This document shows, piece after piece, positions 17,581-26,636 of a DNA stretch of 44,175 nucleotides (positions are counted from its first letter, which is position 1; every line of letters starts with the position of its first letter). The notes under the pieces were generated by a model that saw only the letters and a list, made by a program, of their open reading frames with translations, did not search any database and was not told where the DNA came from. The position numbers and the translations under genes are program-made. The DNA lies in NCBI GenBank assembly GCA_020852475.1, contig JADZAR010000099.1:1-44175 (forward strand), given 5' to 3'. Source of the stretch: Nitrosomonas sp. (GTDB lineage Bacteria; Pseudomonadota; Gammaproteobacteria; Burkholderiales; Nitrosomonadaceae).

Positions 17581-19634
17581 ACGGTGATTCTTCGAAACGA
17601 AGTAATGCTGGCCATGAGGATATACGATCCGCTGAGAGCAATATTAATCCTAACGATGATTTTATGAACGGAATGCATGAAAGCTTGAGAGTCAAAGAAG
17701 ATGACGGTTTAACCGGAAAAGATGAAATAGTTCTGCCGGCGCTGGAAGCGCAGTTTAATAAAGCGCGTTCGGCGTTGTTGGCATTGCAGAATTCCGATGG
17801 GCATTGGTGCTTTCCATTGGAAGCGGACTGCACCATTCCGGCGGAGTATATTTTGATGATGCATTTTATGGATGAAGTGGATGTCTTGCTCGAAAAAAAG
17901 ATAGCCCGTTTTATCCGGTCGAAACAGGACCAGTCACATGATGGCTGGCCTTTATACTATGGCGGCGAGTTTGATATCAGTTGCACGATAAAGTCGTATT
18001 ACGCACTGAAATTGGCAGGAGATTCGCCGGATGAGCCGCATATGGCGCGCGCGCGCGAAGCTATTCTGAAGCGTGGCGGCGCAGCCCGCGCCAATGTGTT
18101 TACCCGTTTGCTGCTGGCCATGTATCGGCAAATACCGTGGCGGGGTGTGCCGGTTGTTCCATCTGAACTGGTGATGTTGCCGCGTTGGTTTCCGTTTCAT
18201 CTGAGCAAGATTTCCTATTGGTCGCGTACGGTAATGGTGCCGCTGTCCATTTTATGCACCTTGAAAGCAAAAGCCGCAAATCCACGTGGAATCGATGTTC
18301 GCGAATTATTTACCGTTCCGCCTGAAGAAGAAAACAATTATTTTCCCAAAGCCGATACGCGTCTGAAGCGTTTTTTCATGTGGGTTGAGCGTATCTTGTC
18401 CAGGGTAGAACCGCATCTTCCCGAATTTATGCGCAGTTACTCGATACGCCGCGCCGAGCGTTGGACGTTGGAGCGATTGAACGGAGAATGCGGCATAGGC
18501 GCTATTTTCCCGGCCATGGTGAATGCCTATGAAGCATTGGCTTTATTGGGTTATCCGGAAGATCATCCCAGTCGCGTGCAATGCCGTAACGCTTTGCGCG
18601 GTTTGCTGATTGATGAAGGCGACAGGGCTTGGTGTCAGCCATGCACTTCGCCGGTCTGGGACACTGTGCTCAGTGGACTGGCGTTGCAGGAGGATGCTGA
18701 AACGGATCAGAAGCCTGTGCAGGCTGCGATGGACTGGTTGCTGACCAAACAGATCATGGATGAACCAGGTGATTGGCGGGATAAATGTCCTGATCTTCCA
18801 GGGGGTGGCTGGGCGTTTCAGTATGCCAATCCGCATTATCCGGATCTTGATGATACCGCCGCCGCCGCCTGGGCGCTGGTTCAAGCGCAGACCCAGAGGC
18901 CGCCAAATGAACCGGGTTATGCGCATGCGATTGAGCGCGCCGCCAACTGGCTAGCGGGAATGCAGTCGAGTAACGGTGGTTTCGCCGCATTTGATATAGA
19001 CAATACTTATCACTACCTCAATGAAATTCCGTTTGCCGATCATGGCGCTTTGATCGATCCTCCAACCAGCGATGTTACTGCCCGGTGTGTCGGTTTTCTC
19101 AGTCTGTCCAATGATCCGGTGCACCAGAGGGCCGTACAACGCGGGATTGAATTTTTGCTTAAAGAGCAGGAAGCCAACGGTTCCTGGTTCGGTCGCTGGG
19201 GAACAAACTATATTTATGGTACCTGGTCAGTACTCGAAGCATTGCGACTGGCGAAACTGGAAACAGATCATATTTCCATTCGGCGTGCTGTGCTATGGTT
19301 AAAATCCGTTCAGCGGGAGGATGGTGGCTGGGGAGAAACCAATGATTCATATTTTGATCTGCAACAGGCCGGACAATTTGAAACCAGCACTTCGTTTCAA
19401 ACAGCTTGGGCAATACTGGGTTTGATGGCGGCTGGTGAAGTGCATAGTCAGTCGGTGCGCGATGGTGTGGATTATCTGCTGCGCACGCAGTCGGCCAATG
19501 GTCTTTGGGAAGAGCCCTGGTTTACCGCGCCAGGATTTCCAAGGGTTTTTTATCTGAAATATTACGGCTATTCCAAATATTTTCCGATATGGGCGCTGGC
19601 GCGTTATCGCGCCTTTAGCAGAGGGAACGCATGA
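17577..19634 (+). CDS. shc: Squalene-hopene cyclase
   Basis: This class II triterpene cyclase converts squalene to hopene/hopanol. The 685-residue protein has the acid-catalyst motif DLDD at residues 423-426 (YPDLDDTAAAAW) and several QW repeats: QNSDGHW (71-77), QSSNGGF, QEANGSW, QREDGGW and QSANGLW. The conserved PGGGWAFQYANPHYPD and FAAFDIDNTY segments are also present. An N-terminal extension of about 50 polar residues precedes the first QW motif. It begins in an ATGA overlap with the mlaA-like gene and is followed after one base by hpnG. Squalene-forming genes hpnC/D/E are not in the window. Confidence 0.98.
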   Translation: MNGDSSKRSNAGHEDIRSAESNINPNDDFMNGMHESLRVKEDDGLTGKDEIVLPALEAQFNKARSALLALQNSDGHWCFPLEADCTIPAEYILMMHFMDEVDVLLEKKIARFIRSKQDQSHDGWPLYYGGEFDISCTIKSYYALKLAGDSPDEPHMARAREAILKRGGAARANVFTRLLLAMYRQIPWRGVPVVPSELVMLPRWFPFHLSKISYWSRTVMVPLSILCTLKAKAANPRGIDVRELFTVPPEEENNYFPKADTRLKRFFMWVERILSRVEPHLPEFMRSYSIRRAERWTLERLNGECGIGAIFPAMVNAYEALALLGYPEDHPSRVQCRNALRGLLIDEGDRAWCQPCTSPVWDTVLSGLALQEDAETDQKPVQAAMDWLLTKQIMDEPGDWRDKCPDLPGGGWAFQYANPHYPDLDDTAAAAWALVQAQTQRPPNEPGYAHAIERAANWLAGMQSSNGGFAAFDIDNTYHYLNEIPFADHGALIDPPTSDVTARCVGFLSLSNDPVHQRAVQRGIEFLLKEQEANGSWFGRWGTNYIYGTWSVLEALRLAKLETDHISIRRAVLWLKSVQREDGGWGETNDSYFDLQQAGQFETSTSFQTAWAILGLMAAGEVHSQSVRDGVDYLLRTQSANGLWEEPWFTAPGFPRVFYLKYYGYSKYFPIWALARYRAFSRGNA

Positions 19635-19635
19635 C

Positions 19636-20430
19636 ATGGAAGACAGCAGCGTACTGGGTATCGTATCCGCATTGAAGTCTGAGGCAAGCTGCTTGATGAA
19701 ACTGCGTTTCCCGCTTTTTAAAATCGCCAGAATAGCACCTACGACACGGTTGTGCCTTAGCGGGATGGGACCCGAAGGTGCTTTGAAAGCAACACAGATT
19801 CTGCATGAATATGAAGTGGATGCGTTGCTCAGTTTTGGTGTGGCTGCGGCGCTCGATGATGCTTTGGTTCCCGGCGATCTGGTGCTGCCTGAAATGATTT
19901 ACAGCAACGGCAGATCGCTGCCGGTCACGCTGGAGTGGCGGGAGCGCATTGCGGAGTTGCTGCCTTCCTATTTAACCGTTGTTGGCGGAACGCTTGCGGA
20001 AACAAAAAAACCATTGTTTTCGCGACAGGAAAAAATCAGACTGGGGGAGGAAACCGGCGCGTGCGCCGCCGATATGGAAACCGCGATGGTTGCCGAGTTC
20101 GCCGCGCGCGCGGATATACCTTTCATCGCCATACGCGCTATCGTCGATCCACTCGAATTCTCACCGCCGCCAGCATTGATGAATGTCGTTTATGCTGATG
20201 GTACGACGGATATCATACGGTTGCTGCCATTATTGTTTAATGGCGCGGTACCTTTGAAAACGCTTTTTCATTTGGGCATGGGCATGTACGCAGCCCGTTC
20301 GACGCTGAGCAAAGTCGTAGAAACCGTCGGCCTTACTTTCAAAAGCGAACTGACAGATCGCAGCCATGCGTATGCGTTAGTTGCTACCGAGGAAGCAGGC
20401 AGCAGCGCCGCTGATTCCTCCCTCCGTTAA
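19636..20430 (+). CDS. hpnG: Hopanoid-associated phosphorylase HpnG
   Basis: HpnG belongs to the purine nucleoside phosphorylase/MTAN superfamily and releases adenine from adenosylhopane on the way to bacteriohopanetetrol-type extended hopanoids. The 264-residue protein starts with GIVSALKSEASCLMKL and has LCLSGMGPEGALKATQIL, LLSFGVAAALDDALVPGDLV and the active-site segment CAADMETAMVAEFAARADIP. AIRAIVDPLEF, ending the catalytic region, carries the conserved Asp. It starts one base after the shc stop, which is close coupling. hpnH (adenosylhopane synthase) is not in the window and must lie elsewhere if extended hopanoids are made. Confidence 0.93.
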   Translation: MEDSSVLGIVSALKSEASCLMKLRFPLFKIARIAPTTRLCLSGMGPEGALKATQILHEYEVDALLSFGVAAALDDALVPGDLVLPEMIYSNGRSLPVTLEWRERIAELLPSYLTVVGGTLAETKKPLFSRQEKIRLGEETGACAADMETAMVAEFAARADIPFIAIRAIVDPLEFSPPPALMNVVYADGTTDIIRLLPLLFNGAVPLKTLFHLGMGMYAARSTLSKVVETVGLTFKSELTDRSHAYALVATEEAGSSAADSSLR

Positions 20431-20433
20431 CAG

Positions 20434-21450
20434 TCAGTCAGTTTTAGCAGCAAGCAGTGTGAAAGCGATCGGATTTGCCCGTCTGCGCGGGCGAATCAGA
20501 TTACGGACGGCGGCAAAATTCCGCTTGCTGAATTGAACACGTGATTGCGGATCGGGATCGATGCTCTCCAATGCTTCAACAGCTGCAACACGCGGCGCCA
20601 GACCGGCAAAGTTGGCAACTTGTATGGATAATCCGGGACGCGCATTCAATTCGATAATCATTGGCCCCTGATCCCTGTCGAGAACAATATCCACGCCGAG
20701 ATAGCCTAATCCGGTCATTTCATAACAAGCTGCCGCCAGTTCAAGCAGTTTATCCCAATGCGGTACGGTAAGATTGGAAAAGGGTTTGCGTGTGTCGGGG
20801 TGGAAATAAACCGGGTCGCCGTATTGTACGGCATGCAGTGCTTCACCGGTGCCGATGTCGATGCCGACGCCAACCGCGCCCTGGTGCAGATTGGCGCGGC
20901 CATCCGAAGCGTGTGTAGCCAGTCTGAGCATGGCCATGATCGGGTAGCCCTGCAGGACGATGACACGCAGATCCGGAATGCCTTCATAACTGTAATCTTC
21001 AAAAACCGGATCGATCTGTATCAGTGATTCAATCATGACCGCATCAGGCTTTCCCCCCAGGCTGTGTAATCCGCTCAGGATATTGGAAACATGACGTTCG
21101 ATATGCGAGAGCTTAACGGCGTCCCCGCTGGGTTTGTAATAAAGATTGTGATCCTGTTCGGTAATGACCAGAATACCCTTGCCGCCACTGCCTTTAACCG
21201 GTTTGATAACAAACTGATTGTATGCGCTGAGCATATCTTTAAGTCGTCTGACATCGTGTTGATAATGCACTGTGCCGAGCAGTCGCGGAACGGTAATGCC
21301 GGCTTCCTGCGCCAGTCGTTTGGTTTTTAATTTGTCATCCACCAGCGGATACAAATGGCGTGGGTTGTAACGGCCAATCAGGCCGAAATTCCGCTGATTC
21401 ATGCCGATGATGCCCATACTTCTAAGCCGTTTAACGCTTGTCAGAAACAT
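20434..21450 (-). CDS. Alpha-L-glutamate ligase-like ATP-grasp protein (RloC-like)
   Basis: This 338-residue ATP-grasp enzyme is related to RimK. It shows PRLLGTVHYQHDV with FVIKPVKGSGGKGILVI (ATP-grasp glycine-rich lid), VMIESLIQIDPVFEDYSYEG, and the metal-binding C-terminus GYLGVDIVLDRDQGPMIIEL with NARPGLSIQ. The start overlaps the end of the upstream transglutaminase/7TM gene by 20 bp, so the two are translationally coupled. With the retropepsin-like gene it forms a conserved triad. I recall the set being linked to osmotic stress tolerance in Pseudomonas and called RloA/RloB/RloC, but this is from memory. It is convergent with hpnG, with only 3 bp between the stops. The ligated substrate is unknown. 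Confidence 0.85.
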   Translation of the reverse strand: MFLTSVKRLRSMGIIGMNQRNFGLIGRYNPRHLYPLVDDKLKTKRLAQEAGITVPRLLGTVHYQHDVRRLKDMLSAYNQFVIKPVKGSGGKGILVITEQDHNLYYKPSGDAVKLSHIERHVSNILSGLHSLGGKPDAVMIESLIQIDPVFEDYSYEGIPDLRVIVLQGYPIMAMLRLATHASDGRANLHQGAVGVGIDIGTGEALHAVQYGDPVYFHPDTRKPFSNLTVPHWDKLLELAAACYEMTGLGYLGVDIVLDRDQGPMIIELNARPGLSIQVANFAGLAPRVAAVEALESIDPDPQSRVQFSKRNFAAVRNLIRPRRRANPIAFTLLAAKTD

Positions 21451-22981
21451 GATGCCTTCCCATGGAATGAAAACGGTATAACTCGGTTAAGCGATAGCCG
21501 GTGTACTGGCCGAGAATCAGGATTAACGCCAGATTAACCAGCATCAGTTCCGGAAAATTAAATGTGAGATATTCAACCGTCCGGTTGGTCATGAACAGAT
21601 AGGCAATAACGGCTGTCAGCAGACTGCCCGCGCCCTGAACAAATACTTCCCTGGGGCCATCCTCTTCCCAGAGCACCGACATACGCTCGATGGTCCATGC
21701 CAGAATAATCATCGGGAAGAAAGTTACCTGCAAAGCCTGACTGAGACCGAGTTTGTGACTGATAATACTGATGCTGGCGATAATGGTGATGACCACAATG
21801 ATCACCGCCGATATACGCGCAACCAGCAGCAGATTCAGGCGCGATAAATAAGAGCGGATTAATAGACCGGTGCTGACAACAATCAGGAAAATAACGATGC
21901 CGGTAACCAGCGTGGTTTGAATCAGCGCTAGAGCGATTAAAATCGGCATGAATGTTCCGGATGTGCGTATACCGACGAGAATACGCATAATAACAACGAT
22001 CAGTGCGCCAATCGGCAGCAGCAGAATCATTTTGAAGGCGGTTTGTTGCTCGATGGGCAGGCTGTAAATTGAAAAATCAATGAGGCCGGCCTGGGCATGC
22101 ATGCCACTGTTGACGACCAGGTTCCGCGTCGAATGAATGTTTTTGATAATGGAAAAGGAAACTTGGGAATTCTTGCCGCCGATGACGTCAAGCAGTGATT
22201 GGCCGCCGCGTTGCCAGATCAGGAAATTCCCGGGTTTACCACTTTTTCCGGTGTTCTGATCAAATAAAATCCATTTTTGCCCATCATGAATTTCCACAAA
22301 ATTGGTTAACGATTGACGTCTTCTACCATCTTCGAGAAAGAGACCGCGAACCACGCGTGCGCTGATGCCTTCCAGCGCCAGCAGGTTCAGAATCAGATCG
22401 GTTTTGTAGTTTTCTCCGGCTTTATCGTTGCGCAGTAAACGCTGATTCTGGTTGGGTGAAGGCGAATTGAGCGTCTGGATGAGTTCGCGGGTGAAAATTT
22501 CCGGGTTTGCAGATTTCGCGCGCACTGTCTCCAGCAACGTCAGCGAAGCGGTTAGAAATACTTCATCAAGTTCCGGTTTTTGAGGTGGCAAGGGATCATC
22601 GGATGGCTGTGATTCAATCAATTTGTCATTTTCGTAAACACTCAGACGGTAATAAGCTGTCTGAGCGCCCTGGGCGCTTCTTTTACTCCATTGCACGCGG
22701 CGTTGTTCTTCATCGGATGACAACTCGCTGAAGCCGTAATCGGAGGAGGCAAAATCCTCTTCCATAAAAGTCAGCCGTGGCTCCTTGGGTGGCAATGCAA
22801 AAGAAACAATGACAGGTTCGCCTGTAGCCTGAAAATCAATTTTCGCTTCGATGGTCCAGACAAATTTCTTTTCATCCGGCATTAACGGAAAGCCCAGAAT
22901 TAGGTGTTTATATAAAATTAATCCGATGCCGGTAAAAAGGATCAGGATAACGACGGTATAAAGTCTTGCGCTGGCTTGCAT
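21431..22981 (-). CDS. Inactive transglutaminase-like / 7TM membrane protein (RloB-like, UUP1 type)
   Basis: This 516-residue protein has an N-terminal membrane helix (about 11-27), a periplasmic transglutaminase-like region to about residue 305 (LLALEGISARVVRGLFLEDG, FVEIHDGQKWILFDQNTGKS), and about seven C-terminal helices starting at MILLLPIGALIVVIM. The usual transglutaminase Cys is not evident in the expected position, which fits the family description of an inactive transglutaminase fused to a 7TM module. The protein ends overlapping the ATP-grasp gene and begins next to the retropepsin gene (shared base at 22981). A sensory or scaffold role at the inner membrane is inferred from the arrangement. 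Confidence 0.85.
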   Translation of the reverse strand: MQASARLYTVVILILFTGIGLILYKHLILGFPLMPDEKKFVWTIEAKIDFQATGEPVIVSFALPPKEPRLTFMEEDFASSDYGFSELSSDEEQRRVQWSKRSAQGAQTAYYRLSVYENDKLIESQPSDDPLPPQKPELDEVFLTASLTLLETVRAKSANPEIFTRELIQTLNSPSPNQNQRLLRNDKAGENYKTDLILNLLALEGISARVVRGLFLEDGRRRQSLTNFVEIHDGQKWILFDQNTGKSGKPGNFLIWQRGGQSLLDVIGGKNSQVSFSIIKNIHSTRNLVVNSGMHAQAGLIDFSIYSLPIEQQTAFKMILLLPIGALIVVIMRILVGIRTSGTFMPILIALALIQTTLVTGIVIFLIVVSTGLLIRSYLSRLNLLLVARISAVIIVVITIIASISIISHKLGLSQALQVTFFPMIILAWTIERMSVLWEEDGPREVFVQGAGSLLTAVIAYLFMTNRTVEYLTFNFPELMLVNLALILILGQYTGYRLTELYRFHSMGRHHVSDKR

Positions 22982-23871
22982 CAGGGTTGCTTGCTGGAAG
23001 TTTTGGGGACGGTATATTCTTTGCTGACATCAACAACTGCCAGATCGCGAAGGAAGTTTCTGCCGATGAGCGCCTGCTGCTTGAACTTGCTGCGATCGAT
23101 CAACGTGAAACTGATGTGCTCGTCCAGATCGCCGAGCTTTACGCGTAAACTGACGATAGGGCGGCGTTGGGACTCTGTCACATGTTTTTTTATTTTGGTG
23201 TGACCGCGGATACGTCGCGTCAATTCGATCTTCTCTCCGGTATTCGGGTCGACGATATTGAATTTAACGTAGGGTTTGCCGTCACGCTCAAATTCCACCA
23301 TATCCAGCGCGTTCAGCGATGATGTCTGTGCGCCGGTATCGATGCGCGCACTCAAAATAATTCCGGGAGGATCAAGATAAATATATTCCAGTCCGCCCAG
23401 AATTTTTCTTTTATCGTTGCTATCTCTTGCCTGCGCAGTATTTGCGCTATTGGAGTTGATATTGTTTGTCTGGTGTTGCGAAGCGCGTGTGGCCGTTTTT
23501 GATGCCTGAGTTACTGCGGGTGATTTGGAGGCGTTTTCAGCTACGCTGGTTTTGTCCGCTAATTGCTGTTGTTGATATTCCAGTTGTTCTTTTTGTTTCA
23601 ATACTTCGGCTAGTACGGTAACCACTTCACTTTCACGGGAACTGACGGCTATTTCGCGTGCAATCAGCGCTTCTTCACGCCGGGCCAATTCTTCAATTCG
23701 ATCATGCAGAGAATCTTGCGCGATCAGGCGTGTTTGCTCTGCTGTGGTCTTATCCGCTGATTTGGGATCGATCGATTGGCACCCTGTGGACAGCGTCGAA
23801 ATACAGGTAACAAACAAAACGCTGAGAATGATTTGCGGTGTGTTTAGCTTACTTCGTCTGGTCGACAACAT
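22981..23871 (-). CDS. Retropepsin-like aspartic peptidase lipoprotein (RloA-like, RimB/DUF785 family)
   Basis: The C-terminal half has the retropepsin-type active site ARIDTGAQTSSLNAL and the family segment YVKFNIVDPNTGEKIELTRR, ending in LIGRNFLRDLAVVDVSKEY. Databases often name this family ATP-dependent zinc protease, but the DTG motif indicates an aspartic protease fold. The N-terminus has a lipoprotein signal with lipobox LSTGC (Cys31 from the ATG at 23871), then a coiled-coil stretch (EELARREEALIAREIAVSS) and a Ser/Thr/Asn-rich linker. The ATG at 23946 would bury the signal at residue 56, so 23871 is preferred although neither has a good Shine-Dalgarno. About 296 residues. First gene of the triad. 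Confidence 0.85.
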   Translation of the reverse strand: MLSTRRSKLNTPQIILSVLFVTCISTLSTGCQSIDPKSADKTTAEQTRLIAQDSLHDRIEELARREEALIAREIAVSSRESEVVTVLAEVLKQKEQLEYQQQQLADKTSVAENASKSPAVTQASKTATRASQHQTNNINSNSANTAQARDSNDKRKILGGLEYIYLDPPGIILSARIDTGAQTSSLNALDMVEFERDGKPYVKFNIVDPNTGEKIELTRRIRGHTKIKKHVTESQRRPIVSLRVKLGDLDEHISFTLIDRSKFKQQALIGRNFLRDLAVVDVSKEYTVPKTSSKQP

Positions 23872-24007
23872 TGTGTGGATTGGTTGATTGAAAAATAAAG
23901 TTAATCGTAAGGGTGATGATCCGAAGTGCGGAAAAATCGGTTTCATGGGAATTTGTCGTGCAGATCATCAAAAACCCATTGCGTAGAGCAGTTGAAAATA
24001 CAACCAT

Positions 24008-24424
24008 TTACTCCTGAGGATTGACCAGCTCGAATATCACGGTTTCACTATTGAAGGAACAGATGCTGCGATGTACCTCCAGGCAATGCGAGGTGACGGT
24101 GATCGTATAAAGTCCTGGTGGCTGATTCCGGGTATCAAATTCAAAATGAAAATGACCCTGTTTATCACTGACATAGGATTGTTCGTCCAGCACTGCGCCA
24201 TCTTTGGCGGTTACCATGAGATACAGCAAAACATCCGCCGTCGGCTGAGCGTTATAATCCACCCATCCATCGACGACGACTTTTTCGCCGACCCGATAGT
24301 GTGTGCCCGGTTCGACCAGTACGGGTCTGGAAATATGTGTCGCGCTGACACCAGTCGTCATGCCAAGCAAAAACGAAACCAAAATCAGCAGCCATGCTTT
24401 TGTGTATTGTGTTCTGAGTTTCAT
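24008..24424 (-). CDS. Secreted Ig-like/macroglobulin-type single-domain protein
   Basis: This 138-residue protein has a clear Sec signal peptide (WLLILVSFLLGMTTGVSA, about residues 11-28), followed by a beta-sandwich-like domain. GTHYRVGEKVVVDGWVDYNA, then DVLLYLMVTAKDGAVLDEQS and GLYTITVTSHCLEVHRSICS are its main segments. The pattern resembles single Ig-like or MG2-type domains that bind extracellular partners. Two cysteines in the last strand pair (CLEVHRSIC) could form a disulfide. It lies upstream of the retropepsin-like triad on the same strand with a 60-140 bp gap, so it may be in the same transcription unit. No function recognised. Confidence 0.75.
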   Translation of the reverse strand: MKLRTQYTKAWLLILVSFLLGMTTGVSATHISRPVLVEPGTHYRVGEKVVVDGWVDYNAQPTADVLLYLMVTAKDGAVLDEQSYVSDKQGHFHFEFDTRNQPPGLYTITVTSHCLEVHRSICSFNSETVIFELVNPQE

Positions 24425-24713
24425 AACTTTTGAATGGATATTAATAAAGTTTAATGCCTGTGGCGAGATATGGTATGGATTGAGCGCCTTTCTCAGGCTA
24501 TTTTTTAACGTATTGGTTTCATGAATGGTTGATGTTTAGTCGTCTGCGCATTGATCTGTTTTTATATTCTGATTCAAGATGATGGTCAAGTGAAACATTT
24601 TCAATTCTTTTTTCAGAACAAAGAAAATACAGGCGCCACAGATACGAGACCATAGCAAGTTTCAACGGATTAAGCGAATTAAATTCATTCACTTGACTAT
24701 AGCGCTGGTGAAT

Positions 24714-26498
24714 TTATTTTTTCACATAAAGATCGGTAATCGTACCCTCGGCCATTTCAGCGGCGAAGAAAACAGTTTCGGACAGCGTTGGGTGCGGATG
24801 GATAGTCAAGCTGATGTCTTCCATGTCCACGCCCATTTCAAGTGCGAGTGTCGTTTCTGCGATGAGTTCCCCGGCATTGACGCCTACGATACCGGCGCCC
24901 AGAATGCGGCGTGTTCTTTTGTCTATAATTAGTTTCGTCAATCCTTCATCCCGCGCCATCGAGATCGCCCGGCCGCTCGCCGCCCATGGAAAGCTGGATT
25001 TTTCGAATTCAATGCCCTGTTGCCTGGCTTCCCGTTCGGTCATGCCCATCCAGGCAATTTCGGGATCAGTGTAAGCAACCGATGGTATCGTGCGTGCATC
25101 AAATGCCGCTTTGTGTCCGGCGATAACTTCGGCGGCCAGTTTTCCTTCATAAGTTGCTTTGTGCGCCAGCATAGGGTTGCCGATGATGTCGCCAATGGCG
25201 AAAATATGCGCGATGTTGGTGCGTAATTGCCGGTCGACCTGGATAAAACCTTTTTCGTTGATCTGAATCCCAATACTTTCGGCGCCGAGGGTAAATCCAT
25301 TCGGACGGCGGCCTGTCGCCATCAGGATGCCGTCATAGGTTTGCGGAGTGGGTGCGTTGTCACCTTCGAAGCTGACCAGAAGGCCGGATTTTTTAGTTTC
25401 AACGCGGGTTACCCGGGTTTTCAGATAAATTGCTTCATACCGGTTTTTGATTCTCCGGTAAAGCGGTTTCACCAGATCTTCGTCCGCGCCAGGGATGATC
25501 TGATCCATGAATTCCACGATGCTGATTTTACTGCCCAGCGCGGAATAAACGGTTGCCATTTCCAGACCGATAATGCCGCCGCCTATGACCAGCATATGCT
25601 TAGGTATTTTTTCCAGTTTAAGTGCGCCGGTGGAATCGATAATGCGCGGATCATCGTAAGGAAAACCCGGAATACGGATGGCACTCGAACCCGCCGCGAT
25701 GATGCAGTGATCGAACGAAACGGTTTGAGCGTGCTCGCCGGTTTCTACCTGTATCCTATGTGGCGTGATAAATTTTGCTGTTCCCTGCAAAACCTTTACA
25801 TTACGTTGTTTTGCGAGCGCCGTTAAACCCTTGGTCAATTTGCTGACCACGGATTCTTTCCATGTCCTCAACTTATCCAGTGAAATAGCCGGTTTGCCGA
25901 ATACGATGCCAAGGCTTTCGGCGTCCTCGGCTTCAGTGATTACTCTGACGGCATGCAGCAGCGCTTTCGATGGAATGCAGCCGACATTCAGGCATACGCC
26001 GCCGAGCGTGCTGTAACGCTCGATCAATATCACCTGTTTGCCGAGATCGGCGGCGCGAAACGCGGCAGTGTATCCGCCTGGACCTGCGCCAATCACAACG
26101 ACATCGGCATGAAGGTCGCCGCGCGGTGAGTTTTTCTGTTCTATGCGTTGATCAACAGTGGTTATTCCGGCAGTCTGTGTGGGTGGGTTTTGTTTGACAT
26201 GCCCGGTGGGTTGTTCAATTTCGGCTGGTGCTTCAGGCTTGGACGTTGCTTCCTGGTCAGTTGTTTCCAGCAACAGAATAGGCGTACCTTTGGAAACCTT
26301 ATCCCCCACTTTGACCTTGACTGACTTGACCACGCCTGTCTGTGGCGAGGGCACTTCCATTGTGGCCTTGTCTGTTTCCAGCGTAATCAGCGGTGTTTCT
26401 TTTTCTACCGCATCGCCGGGAGATACGAGTATTTCAATCACCGAAACATCGCTGAAATCACCGATATCCGGTATTGTTATATCCATTGTCCGAGTCAT
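24714..26498 (-). CDS. lpdA: Dihydrolipoyl dehydrogenase with N-terminal lipoyl domain (E3)
   Basis: This flavoprotein reoxidises dihydrolipoamide of 2-oxoacid dehydrogenase complexes. From ATG 26498 an N-terminal lipoyl domain carries the lipoylated Lys44 in LETDKATMEVPSP. A Pro/Ala/Thr-rich linker follows, and then the E3 core with GAGPGGYTAAFRAADLG and the redox pair in GGVCLNVGCIPSK (Cys169/Cys174). The NAD motif GGGIIGLEMATVYSALG and the C-terminal HPHPTLSE base are also present. A lipoyl-E3 fusion is the form commonly found with pyruvate dehydrogenase in betaproteobacteria. TTG at 26513 extends the frame by five codons, and ATG 26486 is also possible. No aceE/aceF lies in the window: the upstream neighbour is proA. 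Confidence 0.95.
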   Translation of the reverse strand: MTRTMDITIPDIGDFSDVSVIEILVSPGDAVEKETPLITLETDKATMEVPSPQTGVVKSVKVKVGDKVSKGTPILLLETTDQEATSKPEAPAEIEQPTGHVKQNPPTQTAGITTVDQRIEQKNSPRGDLHADVVVIGAGPGGYTAAFRAADLGKQVILIERYSTLGGVCLNVGCIPSKALLHAVRVITEAEDAESLGIVFGKPAISLDKLRTWKESVVSKLTKGLTALAKQRNVKVLQGTAKFITPHRIQVETGEHAQTVSFDHCIIAAGSSAIRIPGFPYDDPRIIDSTGALKLEKIPKHMLVIGGGIIGLEMATVYSALGSKISIVEFMDQIIPGADEDLVKPLYRRIKNRYEAIYLKTRVTRVETKKSGLLVSFEGDNAPTPQTYDGILMATGRRPNGFTLGAESIGIQINEKGFIQVDRQLRTNIAHIFAIGDIIGNPMLAHKATYEGKLAAEVIAGHKAAFDARTIPSVAYTDPEIAWMGMTEREARQQGIEFEKSSFPWAASGRAISMARDEGLTKLIIDKRTRRILGAGIVGVNAGELIAETTLALEMGVDMEDISLTIHPHPTLSETVFFAAEMAEGTITDLYVKK

Positions 26499-26636
26499 GT
26501 TAGGCTGTACCAAGAATGAGTCATGTAAATCGTATGAAAACCGGTTCCGCCAGAAGCATCAAAAAAACTGCCGTGGTGTCGTGTTTCTGTCTTGCCACAA
26601 TGAGCAGCCGCTGTTTGCAGAGCTTTTCGAGATGTG

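Noticed and set aside
25227-25826. 199-codon plus-strand frame opposite lpdA
   Set aside because: It is a shadow of the E3 dehydrogenase gene and shows no domain of its own.
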